DNA from: Aquabacterium fontiphilum
Lineage (GTDB): Bacteria > Pseudomonadota > Gammaproteobacteria > Burkholderiales > Burkholderiaceae_C
Direction of reading: 5' to 3'
Length of the DNA: 64,000 nt
Assembly (NCBI RefSeq): GCF_009909205.1
Contig: NZ_JAAAPN010000011.1
Location: 62,001 to 126,000, forward strand
The notes under the pieces were generated by a model. It saw only the letters and a list, made by a program, of their open reading frames with translations, had not been told where the DNA came from and did no database searches. Made by a program: the position numbers and the translations under genes. The first letter of the stretch is position 1; every line of letters begins with the position of its first letter. Of this stretch, positions 1 through 10,753 are shown piece after piece.

Positions 1-69
1 AGTTTCAGCGACCTCTGCCTCCGGAACCCGCCCGACCCGAGTCGAGCGACAACCAGTACAGCGGGTACG

Positions 70-140
70 CCATCTGCGTAGGCTGGGGTATTAAGCCGGC
101 CGGACGGTACAGCATGTCCGGCTGACGCCTACGGTCTTGG
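70..140 (-). ncRNA. L10 leader of the rplJ-rplL mRNA (left part beyond window)
   Basis: This is the 5' part of the rplA-rplJ spacer, transcribed leftwards. Two nested stems can be read directly: a closing stem CGTAGGC (127-133) with GCCTACG (77-83), and an inner 7-bp stem GCCGGAC/GTCCGGC (99-105 with 116-122). The position and the CCTACGCAGATGGCG segment match the autoregulatory L10 leader, where the L10-L12 complex binds to repress rplJL translation. The rplJ start lies left of base 1, so the 3' end of the leader cannot be seen. The gene order and paired stems are seen; the regulatory role is family knowledge. Confidence 0.7.
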
Positions 141-211
141 ATGACCTGCCACCTTGCGGTGACAGCCCACCAATTCGATCCGGATGACGCGCCAGACTCG
201 CGCGCCACCGG

Positions 212-240
212 CTGCCGCAGACCCGACGGGCCCGCAGCAG
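212..240 (-). other. 13-bp hairpin 10 nt after rplA stop
   Basis: Thirteen base pairs (three of them G-U when read as minus-strand RNA) close a 3-nt loop at 225-227. There is no U tract, so it is not an ordinary intrinsic terminator. It may be a processing site or a partial attenuator between rplKA and rplJL, whose products are needed in different amounts. Confidence 0.5.
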
Positions 241-250
241 GTGTTCACAA

Positions 251-946
251 TCAGGCGGTGATGCTGTTCACATCGACGCGCACGCCCACACCCATGGTGG
301 ACGAGACGGCAACCTTGCGCAGGTACACGCCCTTGCTCGATGCCGGCTTGGCCTTGTTCAGGGCATCCAGCAGCGCAGCCAGGTTGCCCTTGAGCTTGTC
401 GGATTCGAACGAACGCAGACCGATGGTGCCGTGGATGATGCCGGCCTTGTCGACGCGGAACTGGACCTGGCCAGCCTTGGCGTTCTTCACAGCGGTGGCG
501 ACATCGGGCGTGACGGTGCCAACCTTGGGGTTGGGCATCAGGCCGCGGGGACCCAGGATCTGACCCAGCGTACCCACCACGCGCATCGTGTCGGGCGAAG
601 CGATCACGACGTCGAAGTTGATGTTGCCGGCCTTGATCTGCTCGGCCAGGTCTTCCATGCCGACGACGTCCGCACCCGCGGCCTTGGCTTCTTCCGCCTT
701 GGCGCCCTGGGCAAACACGGCCACGCGCTTGGTCTTGCCGGTGCCATTGGGCATCACGACGGCGCCACGCACCACCTGGTCCGACTTCTTGGCGTCCACG
801 CCCAGCTGCACGGCCACGTCGATGGATTCATCAAACTTGGCAGTCGCGCATTCCTTGACGAGGCTCAGCGCTTCTTCGATGGCGTACAGCTTGGTGCTGT
901 CAACCTTGCCCTGCAGGGCCTTTTGCTTCTTGGTCAGCTTAGGCAT
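251..946 (-). CDS. rplA: 50S ribosomal protein L1
   Basis: Ribosomal protein L1, 231 residues, the usual family length. It builds the L1 stalk of the 50S subunit, which contacts the E-site tRNA, and in many bacteria it represses translation of its own L11-L1 mRNA. The ATG at 946 is chosen because a GGAGG lies 9 nt upstream, inside the end of rplK. An in-frame GTG at 955 touches that GGAGG directly and is unlikely. Only one base separates it from the rplK stop, so the two are translationally coupled. The family motif [15 protein letters not shown] is present. Confidence 0.98.
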   Translation of the reverse strand: MPKLTKKQKALQGKVDSTKLYAIEEALSLVKECATAKFDESIDVAVQLGVDAKKSDQVVRGAVVMPNGTGKTKRVAVFAQGAKAEEAKAAGADVVGMEDLAEQIKAGNINFDVVIASPDTMRVVGTLGQILGPRGLMPNPKVGTVTPDVATAVKNAKAGQVQFRVDKAGIIHGTIGLRSFESDKLKGNLAALLDALNKAKPASSKGVYLRKVAVSSTMGVGVRVDVNSITA

Positions 947-947
947 C

Positions 948-1379
948 TCAGACACCCTCCACGATGATGCCCATCGAACGGGCCGAACCGGCGATGGTGC
1001 GCACAGCGGCGTCCAGATCGGCGGCGGTCAGGTCCTTCTGCTTGGTCTTGGCGATCTCTTCGAGCTGCGCACGGGTCAGCTTGCCGACCTTGTCAGCCTG
1101 CGGACGGGCCGAGCCCTTGTCGATCTTGGCAGCCTTCTTCAGCAGCACGGTGGCCGGCGGCGTCTTGAGGATGAAGGTGAAGGACTTGTCTGCGTAGGCG
1201 GTGATCACCACGGGCAGAACCAGACCGGGTTCCATGCCTTGGGTCTGGGCGTTGAACGCCTTGCAGAACTCCATGATATTCAGACCACGCTGACCCAGCG
1301 CGGGACCGACGGGCGGCGACGGGTTCGCCTTGCCAGCCGGGATTTGCAGCTTGATGAAGCCGACAATCTTCTTGGCCAT
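948..1379 (-). CDS. rplK: 50S ribosomal protein L11
   Basis: Ribosomal protein L11, 143 residues. It binds the GTPase-associated centre of 23S rRNA and is needed for stringent RelA activation. The ATG at 1379 follows AAGGAG by 6 nt and gives the canonical start [12 protein letters not shown]; an upstream in-frame start at 1397 has no such site. The Pro-rich motif [13 protein letters not shown] is intact. Normally rplK follows nusG. Here a plus-strand three-gene signalling set lies in between, and rplK has its own promoter about 210 nt upstream. Confidence 0.98.
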   Translation of the reverse strand: MAKKIVGFIKLQIPAGKANPSPPVGPALGQRGLNIMEFCKAFNAQTQGMEPGLVLPVVITAYADKSFTFILKTPPATVLLKKAAKIDKGSARPQADKVGKLTRAQLEEIAKTKQKDLTAADLDAAVRTIAGSARSMGIIVEGV

Positions 1380-1587
1380 GTTTTCTCCTTGAACCACCCC
1401 GACGGCCTGTCGATGATGGTCGAGTGCTAACGCCGTACTGGGTTCGCCTGTCCGGTCGGACCGACGCGCTGTTCGGGCTCCTCATGCCGCACCTGACGCG
1501 GGCGGCTGCAGCGGCTTTCCGATCAGAACACCGCGCGCCCCAGTCCAGGACGCCGCGTATTTCAGGGCGGAAAAGCAAAAGCCGATC

Positions 1588-1617
1588 ATTGTAGTCGCGA
1601 AGCACGTTGCTTGGCAA
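1588..1617 (-). promoter_or_regulatory. Sigma-70 promoter of rplK-rplA-rplJ
   Basis: A -35 TTGCCA (1612-1617), an 18-bp spacer and a -10 TACAAT (1588-1593) point towards rplK, with transcription expected to start near 1581 and a leader of about 200 nt. It is the best promoter in the 1380-1750 gap (371 bp). Otherwise that gap holds only the rplK ribosome binding site and a purine-rich AGAGGAG ahead of the kinase at 1751. Because nusG ends at a terminator on the far side of the signalling genes, this promoter probably supplies all ribosomal protein transcription here. Confidence 0.65.
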
Positions 1618-1750
1618 GCCCGTGACAGCCCGAGGCCTTCACCCCTGCGGCAGTGCGTCTTTTGCTCCCGGCCTTTCCACCACCGCAGCCACGTACTAAC
1701 CTGCCATCACATCCTTGACCTGACACAAGAAAACGGAGAGGAGATGGCGC

Positions 1751-3232
1751 ATGGATCTGTCTTTGCCTGCGTCGTCCACGGATGACCGCGCAGACGTCTT
1801 GGCCCAGGCCTTCGACGCAGCGCCCAACGGTTTCGTGCTGATTTCCGAGGACGGCACCATCGCGGCGGTCAATCAGGAGCTGTGCCGCATGTTCGGACAC
1901 GATGCGGACAGCCTTGTCGGGCATTCGGTAGACGGCCTGCTGCCGCAGGCTTTGCGTACCCTGCATGCCGCGCATCGGCGCGCGTTCATGGCCGCGCCCA
2001 GTCGTCGGCGCATGGGTGAGGGCCGTGTGCTCAACGGCCAGCACGCCCTGGGGCATGTCTTTCCGGTCGAGATCGGCCTGACGCCGCTGGTGACGCAGGC
2101 CGGCGACCGCATGGTGCTGGCGTCGGTCGTGGACGTCAGCGACCGGCATGATCTGGCGCTGGCCTTCCAGGGGCTCTTCGACGCGTCGCCCTATGGCCTG
2201 ATGCTGGTCGACGACAACGGCGTGATCGTTCAGAGCAATCCGGCACTGGGCGCGGCGCTCGGCCATGCGCCTGAGGCGCTGCGCGGGCAGCCGCTGAGCC
2301 AACTGGTGCCGGAGCGCTACCAGGCCCAGCATACCGGGCTGATGCAGGGCTACACCCGCACCGGCGGCGCGCGGATGATGGGCCAGGGCCGGGACCTCAC
2401 GGCACTGCATGCAGACGGGACCGAGGTCGCAGTCGAGATCGGGCTGAACCGGGTGCGCTGGCAAGGGCGTGTGATGACGCTGGCAGTCGTGACCGACATC
2501 AGCGCCCGCAAGCGGCTGGAGGCCGACCTGAAGCAGGCCAACGCCGACCTGCAGGAGTTTTCGTACGTTGCCTCACACGACTTGCGCTCCCCGCTGCGCA
2601 GCATTGCCGACCTGGTCGACTGGATCAATCAGGATCTGGCCGACGGCAGGCTCGACGATGTGCGCCGCAATCTCGGCCGGGTTTCGCCGCGCATCCAGCG
2701 CATGGAGTCGCTCATCGACGACCTGCTGCGCTACGCCCGGGCCGGCAAGACAGACAGCGACTACCGCGCCGTCTCGCTGCCGGCCGTCGTGGCCGAGATC
2801 CTCGAGTTGCAGCCACTGCCGCCCCACTTCACGCTGGACACCTCGGCCCTGGACGGGCGCACCTTCCAGGCGGTGCGCACCCCCCTGGCCACAGTGCTGC
2901 GCAACCTGCTGGGCAATGCGGTCAAGCACCATGACCGCGATGTCGGCCTCATCCGGATGGCCGCCCACGGGGATGGCAGCCACATGCTCATCACCGTCAC
3001 AGACGATGGCCCGGGGGTGCCGCCGCAGGCGTCGCGCCGGATCTTCCAGCTGTTCCAGACGCTGTCGTCGAGCCGGCGGGGGGAAACCTCCGGCATCGGG
3101 CTGGCGCTTTGCAAGCGCATGACCGAGACGCACGGGGGCCGCATCGACGTGGTCTCACCGGTCGCCGACGGGCGAGGTGCCCAGTTCCGGGTCTGGTGGC
3201 CGATGTATCCAAGGAGAACCAATGATGACTGA
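1751..3232 (+). CDS. PAS-PAS sensor histidine kinase, soluble
   Basis: 493 residues with no membrane segment, so a cytoplasmic sensor. Two PAS domains (about 15-130 and 135-255) are followed by a HisKA domain with phospho-acceptor His276 in SYVASHDLRSPLRSI, and an ATPase domain (about 370-488) with N box LLGNAVKHH, G1 DDGPGVPP and G2 SGIGLALCK. The ASHDLRSPLR type of H box is shared with phytochrome-like kinases that pair with single-domain regulators. The next gene, overlapping by 11 bp, is exactly such a regulator. The signal sensed by the PAS domains cannot be told. The kinase sits between nusG and rplK, against the direction of that operon. Confidence 0.93.
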   Translation: MDLSLPASSTDDRADVLAQAFDAAPNGFVLISEDGTIAAVNQELCRMFGHDADSLVGHSVDGLLPQALRTLHAAHRRAFMAAPSRRRMGEGRVLNGQHALGHVFPVEIGLTPLVTQAGDRMVLASVVDVSDRHDLALAFQGLFDASPYGLMLVDDNGVIVQSNPALGAALGHAPEALRGQPLSQLVPERYQAQHTGLMQGYTRTGGARMMGQGRDLTALHADGTEVAVEIGLNRVRWQGRVMTLAVVTDISARKRLEADLKQANADLQEFSYVASHDLRSPLRSIADLVDWINQDLADGRLDDVRRNLGRVSPRIQRMESLIDDLLRYARAGKTDSDYRAVSLPAVVAEILELQPLPPHFTLDTSALDGRTFQAVRTPLATVLRNLLGNAVKHHDRDVGLIRMAAHGDGSHMLITVTDDGPGVPPQASRRIFQLFQTLSSSRRGETSGIGLALCKRMTETHGGRIDVVSPVADGRGAQFRVWWPMYPRRTNDD

Positions 3233-3649
3233 CTCTGCCCCCCTGCACGTCCTGCTGGTCGAGGACGACGACGTGGCAGCAGAGGCTGTGATGCGCAGCA
3301 TGCGGCGCGCTGGCATTCCCTGCCCCATCACCTGGGTAGAGGACGGCCAGGCCGCCCTGGACGTGCTGCGCAACGAGGACGCGCAGCGTCAGGCCCCGCG
3401 TCCACGCCTGATCCTGCTGGACCTCAACATGCCCAGGATGAACGGCTTCGAGTTTCTGGAGGCTGTCCGCGCCGATCCACGCCTTCATGAAGAGATCATC
3501 TTTGTGCTCACGACGTCCAGCGCGGACGCCGATCGCAGCCGCGCCTATGACGGAAACGTGGCGGGCTACATGATCAAGTCGGCCGTGGGCCCGCAGTTTG
3601 CCAAGCTGACCCAACTGCTGGCCGGGTATCGAAGCGCCGTACAACTGCC

Positions 3650-3653
<4 letters not shown>
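3222..3653 (+). CDS. Single-domain response regulator (Rcp1/CheY-like)
   Basis: 143 residues made only of a receiver domain: acidic pocket ED at 14-17, phospho-acceptor Asp67 in LILLDLNMP, conserved Thr/Ser in VLTTSS and Lys in YMIKSA. There is no output domain, so it probably acts by protein contact or phosphotransfer. The ATG at 3222 follows AAGGAG by 6 nt and overlaps the kinase stop; a second ATG follows at once. Its own stop overlaps the next start (ATGA at 3650-3653). It is the likely partner of the upstream kinase and may pass phosphate to the hybrid kinase downstream. Confidence 0.92.
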
Positions 3654-6055
<2,402 letters not shown>

Positions 6056-6090
6056 TGCACCGCCGCGCTGCGCAAGAGCGTGAAAGACAA

Positions 6091-6111
6091 AGGGCTCCCT
6101 GAAGGAGCCCT
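6091..6111. terminator. Bidirectional terminator between hybrid kinase and nusG
   Basis: An 8-bp stem (A-GGGCTCC with GGAGCCC-T, loop CTGAA) stands 34 bp from the nusG stop and 36 bp from the kinase stop. Minus-strand transcripts read TTTGTCTTTC after it, and plus-strand transcripts TGTTTC. It closes both the tuf-secE-nusG transcript and the signalling operon, which cuts nusG off from rplK. Confidence 0.75.
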
Positions 6112-6144
6112 GTTTCAGACGGGATACGCTCCCGGACGGCGGTC

Positions 6145-6708
6145 TCAGATCTTCTCGACCTGATGGAAATCGAGTTCGACCGGCGTGGCACGCCCGAAGA
6201 TGGTGACCGACACGCGCAGCTTGGACTTGTCGTAGTTGACCTCCTCGATGCTGCCGTTGAAGTCGGTGAACGGGCCTTCCTTGACACGCACGACTTCGCC
6301 CACTTCCCACTCGACCTTGGGCCGGGGCTTCTCGATGCCTTCCTGCATCTGGTTGACGATCTTCATGACCTCGTCTTCCGAGATGGGGGAAGGACGGTTG
6401 CGGGCGCCCCCCACAAAACCGGTGACCTTGGATGTGTTCTTCACCAAGTGCCAGGTGTCGTCGGACATGACCATCTCGACCAGCACATAGCCCGGGAAGA
6501 AACGGCGTTCGGTGACAGACTTCTTGCCGTTCTTGACCTCGACCACCTCTTCGGTGGGCACGAGGATACGGCCGAACTGGCTTTGCATGCCGGCGCGCTC
6601 GATGCGCTCGCGCAGGTTGCGCTCGACGGCCTTCTCCATGCCGGAATAGGCATGCACCACGTACCAGCGCAGCGGTGCGGTGGTGGGGGTGGTTTGAGCG
6701 TCGCTCAT
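6145..6708 (-). CDS. nusG: Transcription termination/antitermination factor NusG
   Basis: 187 residues. NusG binds RNA polymerase and links it to Rho or to the ribosome through S10. The N-terminal NGN domain spans about 13-125 ([18 protein letters not shown]) and the C-terminal KOW domain about 130-186 ([18 protein letters not shown]). The start at 6708 gives a short Thr-rich lead-in typical of betaproteobacteria, with a weak GAGG 8 nt upstream. It lies 33 bp after secE, in the same transcript. It is the last gene before the inserted kinase block rather than being followed by rplK. Confidence 0.98.
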   Translation of the reverse strand: MSDAQTTPTTAPLRWYVVHAYSGMEKAVERNLRERIERAGMQSQFGRILVPTEEVVEVKNGKKSVTERRFFPGYVLVEMVMSDDTWHLVKNTSKVTGFVGGARNRPSPISEDEVMKIVNQMQEGIEKPRPKVEWEVGEVVRVKEGPFTDFNGSIEEVNYDKSKLRVSVTIFGRATPVELDFHQVEKI

Positions 6709-6741
6709 GGGGTCAACCTCGCTTGGTAATCGGGAAAGGGA

Positions 6742-7122
6742 TCACTTCCAGCCCAGGATCAGGCTGTAGAGCACCCACTCCAGGGATTTATCGGTCAGCC
6801 ACAGGAACAGCGCCATGACCACCACGAAGGCGAACACGTACAAGGTCATCTGCGTGGCCTCCTGACGGGCAGGCCAGACCACCTTGCGCAGTTCCTTGGT
6901 CGCGTCCTGACCAAAGGCAATCAATTCCTTGCCCTGGGCAGACGTGAAGAACACGCCCACCGCTGCTGCCATCAGGGCGAGCAGCGCCAGCACGCGCAGC
7001 CACAGGTCCTGCTTGCCCAGCAGATAGAAGACGGCCACCGCGCCGACGACCAGAAGACCAGCCGCGGCCAGCTTGGCCTTGTCGGCACCGGAAGTGACGG
7101 TTTCAATTTGCGGTGAGGACAT
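6742..7122 (-). CDS. secE: Preprotein translocase subunit SecE
   Basis: 126 residues with three membrane segments (about 18-36, 43-60, 92-116), the long SecE form of proteobacteria. It clamps SecY in the SecYEG channel. The conserved cytoplasmic signature ELRKVVWPARQEA precedes the last membrane helix. The start at 7122 (MSSPQIETV) matches the usual family N terminus; an earlier in-frame start at 7185 would add 21 residues running into the tRNA spacer. No strong ribosome binding site is visible. Confidence 0.96.
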   Translation of the reverse strand: MSSPQIETVTSGADKAKLAAAGLLVVGAVAVFYLLGKQDLWLRVLALLALMAAAVGVFFTSAQGKELIAFGQDATKELRKVVWPARQEATQMTLYVFAFVVVMALFLWLTDKSLEWVLYSLILGWK

Positions 7123-7202
7123 GGGGAGAACTTTGAGGCAGCAAAGCCCGCAAGCCTGATGGGCTCTGCGGGCTGCTGTGAACACAGCGAACGGTCAACA
7201 GG

Positions 7203-7278
7203 TGGCAGGGGCAGAGGGAATCGAACCCCCAACCTTCGGTTTTGGAGACCGACGCTCTGCCAATTGAGCTATACCCCT
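7203..7278 (-). tRNA. tRNA-Trp (CCA)
   Basis: A 76-nt cloverleaf with acceptor stem AGGGGTA/TGCCCCT, anticodon loop CTCCAAA (anticodon CCA), a T arm with GGTTCGATTCC, and the 3' CCA encoded. It lies between tuf and secE, the usual place in betaproteobacteria, and must be cut out of the common transcript. Confidence 0.97.
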
Positions 7279-7299
7279 GCTGAAAACCGTTGTCGACGA

Positions 7300-8490
7300 T
7301 CAGTCGAGGATCTTGGCAACCACGCCGGCGCCGACGGTGCGGCCGCCTTCGCGGATGGCGAAGCGCAGACCTTCTTCCATGGCGATCGGGGCGATCAGCT
7401 TGACGGTGATCGACACGTTGTCACCCGGCATCACCATTTCCTTGTCGGCCGGCAGCTCGATCGAGCCGGTCACGTCGGTGGTGCGGAAGTAGAACTGCGG
7501 ACGGTAGTTGTTGAAGAACGGCGTGTGACGGCCGCCTTCGTCCTTGCTCAGCACGTAGATCTCGCCCGTGAAGTGCGTGTGCGGGGTGATCGAACCCGGC
7601 TTGCACAGCACCTGACCACGCTCGACGTCTTCACGCTTGGTGCCGCGCAGCAGGATGCCCACGTTGTCGCCAGCTTGACCTTGGTCCAGCAGCTTGCGGA
7701 ACATTTCCACGCCCGTGCAGGTGGTCTTCTGCGTGGCCTTGATGCCGACGATTTCGATTTCTTCGCCAACCTTGATCACGCCGCGCTCGATACGGCCGGT
7801 CACCACGGTGCCGCGGCCCGAGATCGAGAACACGTCTTCCACAGGCATCAGGAAGGTGCCGTCCACAGCGCGCTCAGGCGTGGGGATGTAGGTGTCCAGT
7901 GCTTCGGCCAGCTTCATGATGGCCTGCTCGCCCAGCTCGCCCTTGTCGCCTTCCAGCGCCAGCTTGGCCGAACCCTTGATGATCGGGGTGTCGTCGCCAG
8001 GGAAGTCGTACTTGCTCAGCAGCTCGCGCACTTCCATTTCCACCAGCTCCAGCAGCTCGGCGTCGTCCACCATGTCAGCCTTGTTCAGGAAGACGATGAT
8101 GTAGGGCACGCCCACCTGGCGGCTCAGCAGGATGTGCTCACGCGTCTGGGGCATCGGGCCGTCAGCGGCCGAGCACACCAGAATGGCGCCGTCCATCTGG
8201 GCGGCACCCGTGATCATGTTCTTCACGTAGTCGGCGTGGCCGGGGCAGTCCACGTGAGCGTAGTGACGGTTGGCCGTCTCGTACTCAACGTGTGCGGTGT
8301 TGATGGTGATGCCACGGGCCTTTTCTTCAGGCGCTGCGTCGATCTGGTCGTACGCCTTGGCTTCGCCGCCGAACTTCGAGGCCAGCACGGTCGCGATCGC
8401 AGCCGTCAGCGTGGTCTTGCCGTGGTCAACGTGACCGATCGTGCCCACGTTCACGTGCGGCTTGGTCCGTTCAAACTTGCCTTTTGCCAT
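7300..8490 (-). CDS. tuf: Elongation factor Tu
   Basis: 396 residues, the standard EF-Tu length. It is the GTPase that carries aminoacyl-tRNA to the ribosomal A site. G1 GHVDHGKT, G3 [12 protein letters not shown] and G4 NKADM are intact, followed by the two beta-barrel domains. The ATG at 8490 follows AGGAG by 8 nt; upstream in-frame codons read into the tRNA-Thr gene. It lies between tRNA-Thr and tRNA-Trp, an arrangement similar to the E. coli tufB operon. Burkholderiales usually carry a second tuf copy elsewhere. Confidence 0.99.
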   Translation of the reverse strand: MAKGKFERTKPHVNVGTIGHVDHGKTTLTAAIATVLASKFGGEAKAYDQIDAAPEEKARGITINTAHVEYETANRHYAHVDCPGHADYVKNMITGAAQMDGAILVCSAADGPMPQTREHILLSRQVGVPYIIVFLNKADMVDDAELLELVEMEVRELLSKYDFPGDDTPIIKGSAKLALEGDKGELGEQAIMKLAEALDTYIPTPERAVDGTFLMPVEDVFSISGRGTVVTGRIERGVIKVGEEIEIVGIKATQKTTCTGVEMFRKLLDQGQAGDNVGILLRGTKREDVERGQVLCKPGSITPHTHFTGEIYVLSKDEGGRHTPFFNNYRPQFYFRTTDVTGSIELPADKEMVMPGDNVSITVKLIAPIAMEEGLRFAIREGGRTVGAGVVAKILD

Positions 8491-8541
8491 GTTTCTCGCT
8501 CCTAGCGATCCTGAAGTGAGCCGAATGAAAAGAAAGGTGTG

Positions 8542-8616
<75 letters not shown>

Positions 8617-8618
8617 AT

Positions 8619-8679
8619 CGACACGGGTTTGAACGCCGACGTCTTGCAAGATGCTCGCGAGACGCTCAAACCGGTGTCG
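8619..8679 (-). repeat. Long imperfect inverted repeat between tRNA-Gly and tRNA-Thr
   Basis: The arms 8619-8635 and 8663-8679 pair over 17 positions with about two mismatches (CGACAC-x-GGTTTGA-x-CG) around a 27-nt loop. It begins 2 nt from the end of the tRNA-Thr gene, so the RNA stem would present the tRNA 5' leader to RNase P or RNase E. There is no U tract. Confidence 0.55.
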
Positions 8680-8749
8680 ACCAGGTGCTGCGCACCCTGA
8701 TGCGAAGACCGCGACTCTACCACACGGAATGTGTCAGGACCTTGACCTC

Positions 8750-8823
8750 TGGAGCGGGAGACGGGAATCGAACCCGCGTCATTAGCTTGGAAGGCTAAGG
8801 TTCTACCATTGAACTACTCCCGC
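8750..8823 (-). tRNA. tRNA-Gly (TCC)
   Basis: 74 nt with encoded CCA. Acceptor GCGGGAG/CTCCCGC, anticodon loop CTTCCAA (anticodon TCC), T arm GGTTCGATTCC. It is the second tRNA of the tuf transcript. Confidence 0.97.
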
Positions 8824-8854
8824 CCGGGAGTGATCCACATTCCAGATTTCGCGA

Positions 8855-8882
8855 GATGCCCAGCGCACGCGCGCTGGGCATC
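8855..8882 (-). repeat. Perfect 12-bp hairpin between tRNA-Tyr and tRNA-Gly
   Basis: GATGCCCAGCGC at 8855-8866 is exactly complementary to 8871-8882, with a 4-nt loop. No U run follows on the minus strand (CTCGCGAAATC), so it is more likely a processing signal or a partial attenuator than a terminator, because the downstream tRNAs and tuf still need transcription. Confidence 0.6.
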
Positions 8883-8902
8883 CGACGACAATCGGGTTTG
8901 CC

Positions 8903-8988
8903 TGGTGGAGGAGGCTGGATTCGAACCAGCGTAGGCGTAAGCCAACAGATTTACAGTCTGCCCCCTTTAGCCACTCGGGCACCCCTCC
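8903..8988 (-). tRNA. tRNA-Tyr (GTA)
   Basis: 86 nt with encoded CCA and a long variable arm typical of tRNA-Tyr. Acceptor GGAGGGG/CTCCTCC, anticodon loop CTGTAAA (anticodon GTA), T arm GGTTCGAATCC. It is the first gene of the tRNA-tuf-secE-nusG transcript. Confidence 0.97.
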
Positions 8989-9002
8989 AAGGCAAGCCCT
9001 AG

Positions 9003-9032
9003 ACTTTAGCACAGCTTTTTTCGCAAACACAA
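9003..9032 (-). promoter_or_regulatory. Promoter of the tRNA-tuf-secE-nusG transcript
   Basis: -35 TTGTGT (9027-9032), an 18-bp spacer and -10 TAAAGT (9003-9008) lie 15 nt from the mature 5' end of tRNA-Tyr. The discriminator that follows (CTAGGGC) is moderately GC-rich. An A/T-rich stretch precedes the -10. Confidence 0.5.
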
Positions 9033-9195
9033 CGCTCCTTCGCTCATGTGTGTGTTTCTCACCGCAGCGCGGGTGATTTCGGCTACGAAACACCTGCGTC
9101 AGCAGGGATACTCGCGTTGAACGGCGGGCGCGGTTGGCGGCGCCACGTCATTGGTGGCATCACGCCAGACCACACAAGGCAGTTAGGGAGCACTC

Positions 9196-9882
9196 ATGTC
9201 TGCACAACGCATTGCGCTGGCCACGCTGGTCGCGCTGAGTCTGGGATCGTCGGCGTTCGCCCAAACCCAGACAGGACATTCGGACGGCCTGCGGCTTCGG
9301 CCGATGCTGGGCATCGGCTACACCTGGGGTGGAGACACGATCACGCCCGTGACGGTGTATGACCTGGATGACGGCAAGAAGATGTACGACACGGACGTCG
9401 ATGCGGGCGCCGGCTTGGACCTGCGCGCCGGGGTCGAACTGTCACACCCAGGCAGCCCGTTCTCGTTGCAACTGGCCTTGGCCTTCCATGTGGACGGCTA
9501 CGGTGGCAAGAACGGCGCGGCCGGCGAATTCCGCAGAATCCCACTGGAGGCGGTGCTGCGCTGGCGCGCCGCCGATCGCGTGCAGCTGGGCTTTGGCGTC
9601 CGCAAGGCCGCGTACAGCGCTTTCCGCGTGAACGACGAGTCTTGTCCTGAAGAAGAGTGCGGGGGCGGCGGACGCATTCACTATCGAAGCAATGTGGGGC
9701 TGGTGCTGGAAGCCGAGTACGCCCTGACCCCAGACTGGGGCCTGCGAGCACGCTATGTGCGCGAAACCTACAAGGTCAGCAAGGAAGACGCCAGCCTGAC
9801 GGCCAACTTCCCGTGGGCAGAAAAGGGCTACAAGGTGCGCGGCGACCACTTCGGCCTGATGAGCGTCTGGTACTTCCGCTGA
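9196..9882 (+). CDS. Small outer-membrane beta-barrel protein, unknown function
   Basis: 228 residues. A clear signal peptide ends near AFAQ (residue 22-23). The rest alternates hydrophobic and polar residues and ends in VWYFR, an aromatic-rich end compatible with BAM-dependent barrels. Strands of 8-10 residues with Gly/aromatic turns (GIGYTWGGD, LGFGVRKAAYSA, LRARYVRETYKV) suggest an 8- to 10-stranded barrel of the OmpW or opacity type. Two Cys (SCPEEECGG) could form a loop disulfide. AGGGAG lies 7 nt before the ATG. The ligand is not known. Confidence 0.7.
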   Translation: MSAQRIALATLVALSLGSSAFAQTQTGHSDGLRLRPMLGIGYTWGGDTITPVTVYDLDDGKKMYDTDVDAGAGLDLRAGVELSHPGSPFSLQLALAFHVDGYGGKNGAAGEFRRIPLEAVLRWRAADRVQLGFGVRKAAYSAFRVNDESCPEEECGGGGRIHYRSNVGLVLEAEYALTPDWGLRARYVRETYKVSKEDASLTANFPWAEKGYKVRGDHFGLMSVWYFR

Positions 9883-9886
9883 ACGG

Positions 9887-9918
9887 CGGCCCGGCCCGCC
9901 GGCTCGATGACCGGGCCG
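9887..9918. terminator. GC-rich hairpin between convergent genes
   Basis: An 8-bp stem CGGCCCGG/CCGGGCCG with a 16-nt loop lies 4 bp from the barrel gene stop and 5 bp from the ung stop. It lacks a T tract on either strand, so termination would have to be weak or Rho-dependent. Confidence 0.35.
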
Positions 9919-9923
9919 GCCGC

Positions 9924-10748
9924 TCAGGCCAGCGACCAATCGAGCGTGCATCCACGCTGGTGAAAAAAGGCCTGAGCCTGACCAAAGTGCCCGCAGCCCA
10001 CAAAGGGCACGGGACCGCGTGTGGCCGACAGGGGCGAGGGGTGGTTGCTCTGCAGCACCAGCAGCTCGTCGGCAGGCTGCCGCGCCGCCTGGCGGGCCGC
10101 CACCAGCAGGGGCGCCTTGCGCTGGGCGTGGGCGCCCCACAGCATCGCCACCCGCGGGCCCGCGTCGGCTGCCACGGCTTGCGCCAACGCGTCCGTCAGC
10201 GCCTCCCAGCCCCAGCCGGCATGGCTGGCGGCCTGACCCGCCTCGACGGTGAGCACCGTGTTGAGCAGCAGCACCCCGCTCTCTGCCCAGGCCGAAAGGC
10301 TGCCATGCCCCGGCAGCGCCAGCCCGAGGTCGCGCTGCAACTCCTTGCGGATGTTGCGCAAACTGGGCGGAATGGCCACGCCGTGTCGCACGGAAAACGC
10401 CAGGCCGTGGGCCTGGCCGGGGCCGTGATACGGGTCCTGACCCAGGATCAGCACGCGCACATCGGCGCGGCGCGTGAGGTGCAGCGCCTGGAAAACCTGG
10501 TCGGGATAGATGACGGCGCCCGCTGATCGCGCCGCATCCACGCGCTGGATCAGCGCCTGCCCGGCGGCACTGGCCCGAAACGGCTCGGTCACCGCCCGCC
10601 AGTCCTCCGGCACGGCATCGAACAAGGCCGCCAGCGGCCGGCTCAGATGGGGCGCTGCTTCCGCGACCCCTGCGGGTTCGGCACGCCCCGCGCCGGCCTC
10701 GTCAAAGGCGAACGCGGCCTGCTGGCCGGCTTGCGGCTGCCGCGGCAT
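9924..10748 (-). CDS. ung: Uracil-DNA glycosylase, family 1
   Basis: 274 residues. It removes uracil from DNA. The water-activating loop GQDPYHGP carries the catalytic Asp105, and the minor-groove loop HPSPLSATRG is present near the C terminus. An N-terminal extension of about 45 residues, Ala/Gly-rich, precedes the conserved domain. The ATG at 10748 is 5 bp after the trpC stop and follows GAGG, so it is read as the last gene of the trpGDC unit. Why repair and tryptophan synthesis share a transcript is not evident; it may be simple hitch-hiking. Confidence 0.96.
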   Translation of the reverse strand: MPRQPQAGQQAAFAFDEAGAGRAEPAGVAEAAPHLSRPLAALFDAVPEDWRAVTEPFRASAAGQALIQRVDAARSAGAVIYPDQVFQALHLTRRADVRVLILGQDPYHGPGQAHGLAFSVRHGVAIPPSLRNIRKELQRDLGLALPGHGSLSAWAESGVLLLNTVLTVEAGQAASHAGWGWEALTDALAQAVAADAGPRVAMLWGAHAQRKAPLLVAARQAARQPADELLVLQSNHPSPLSATRGPVPFVGCGHFGQAQAFFHQRGCTLDWSLA

Positions 10749-10753
10749 GCGCC

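Noticed and set aside
946-955. GTG at 955 as rplA start
   Set aside because: It would leave no space between the GGAGG and the start codon. The ATG at 946 has 9-nt spacing and the usual MPKLTKK N terminus.
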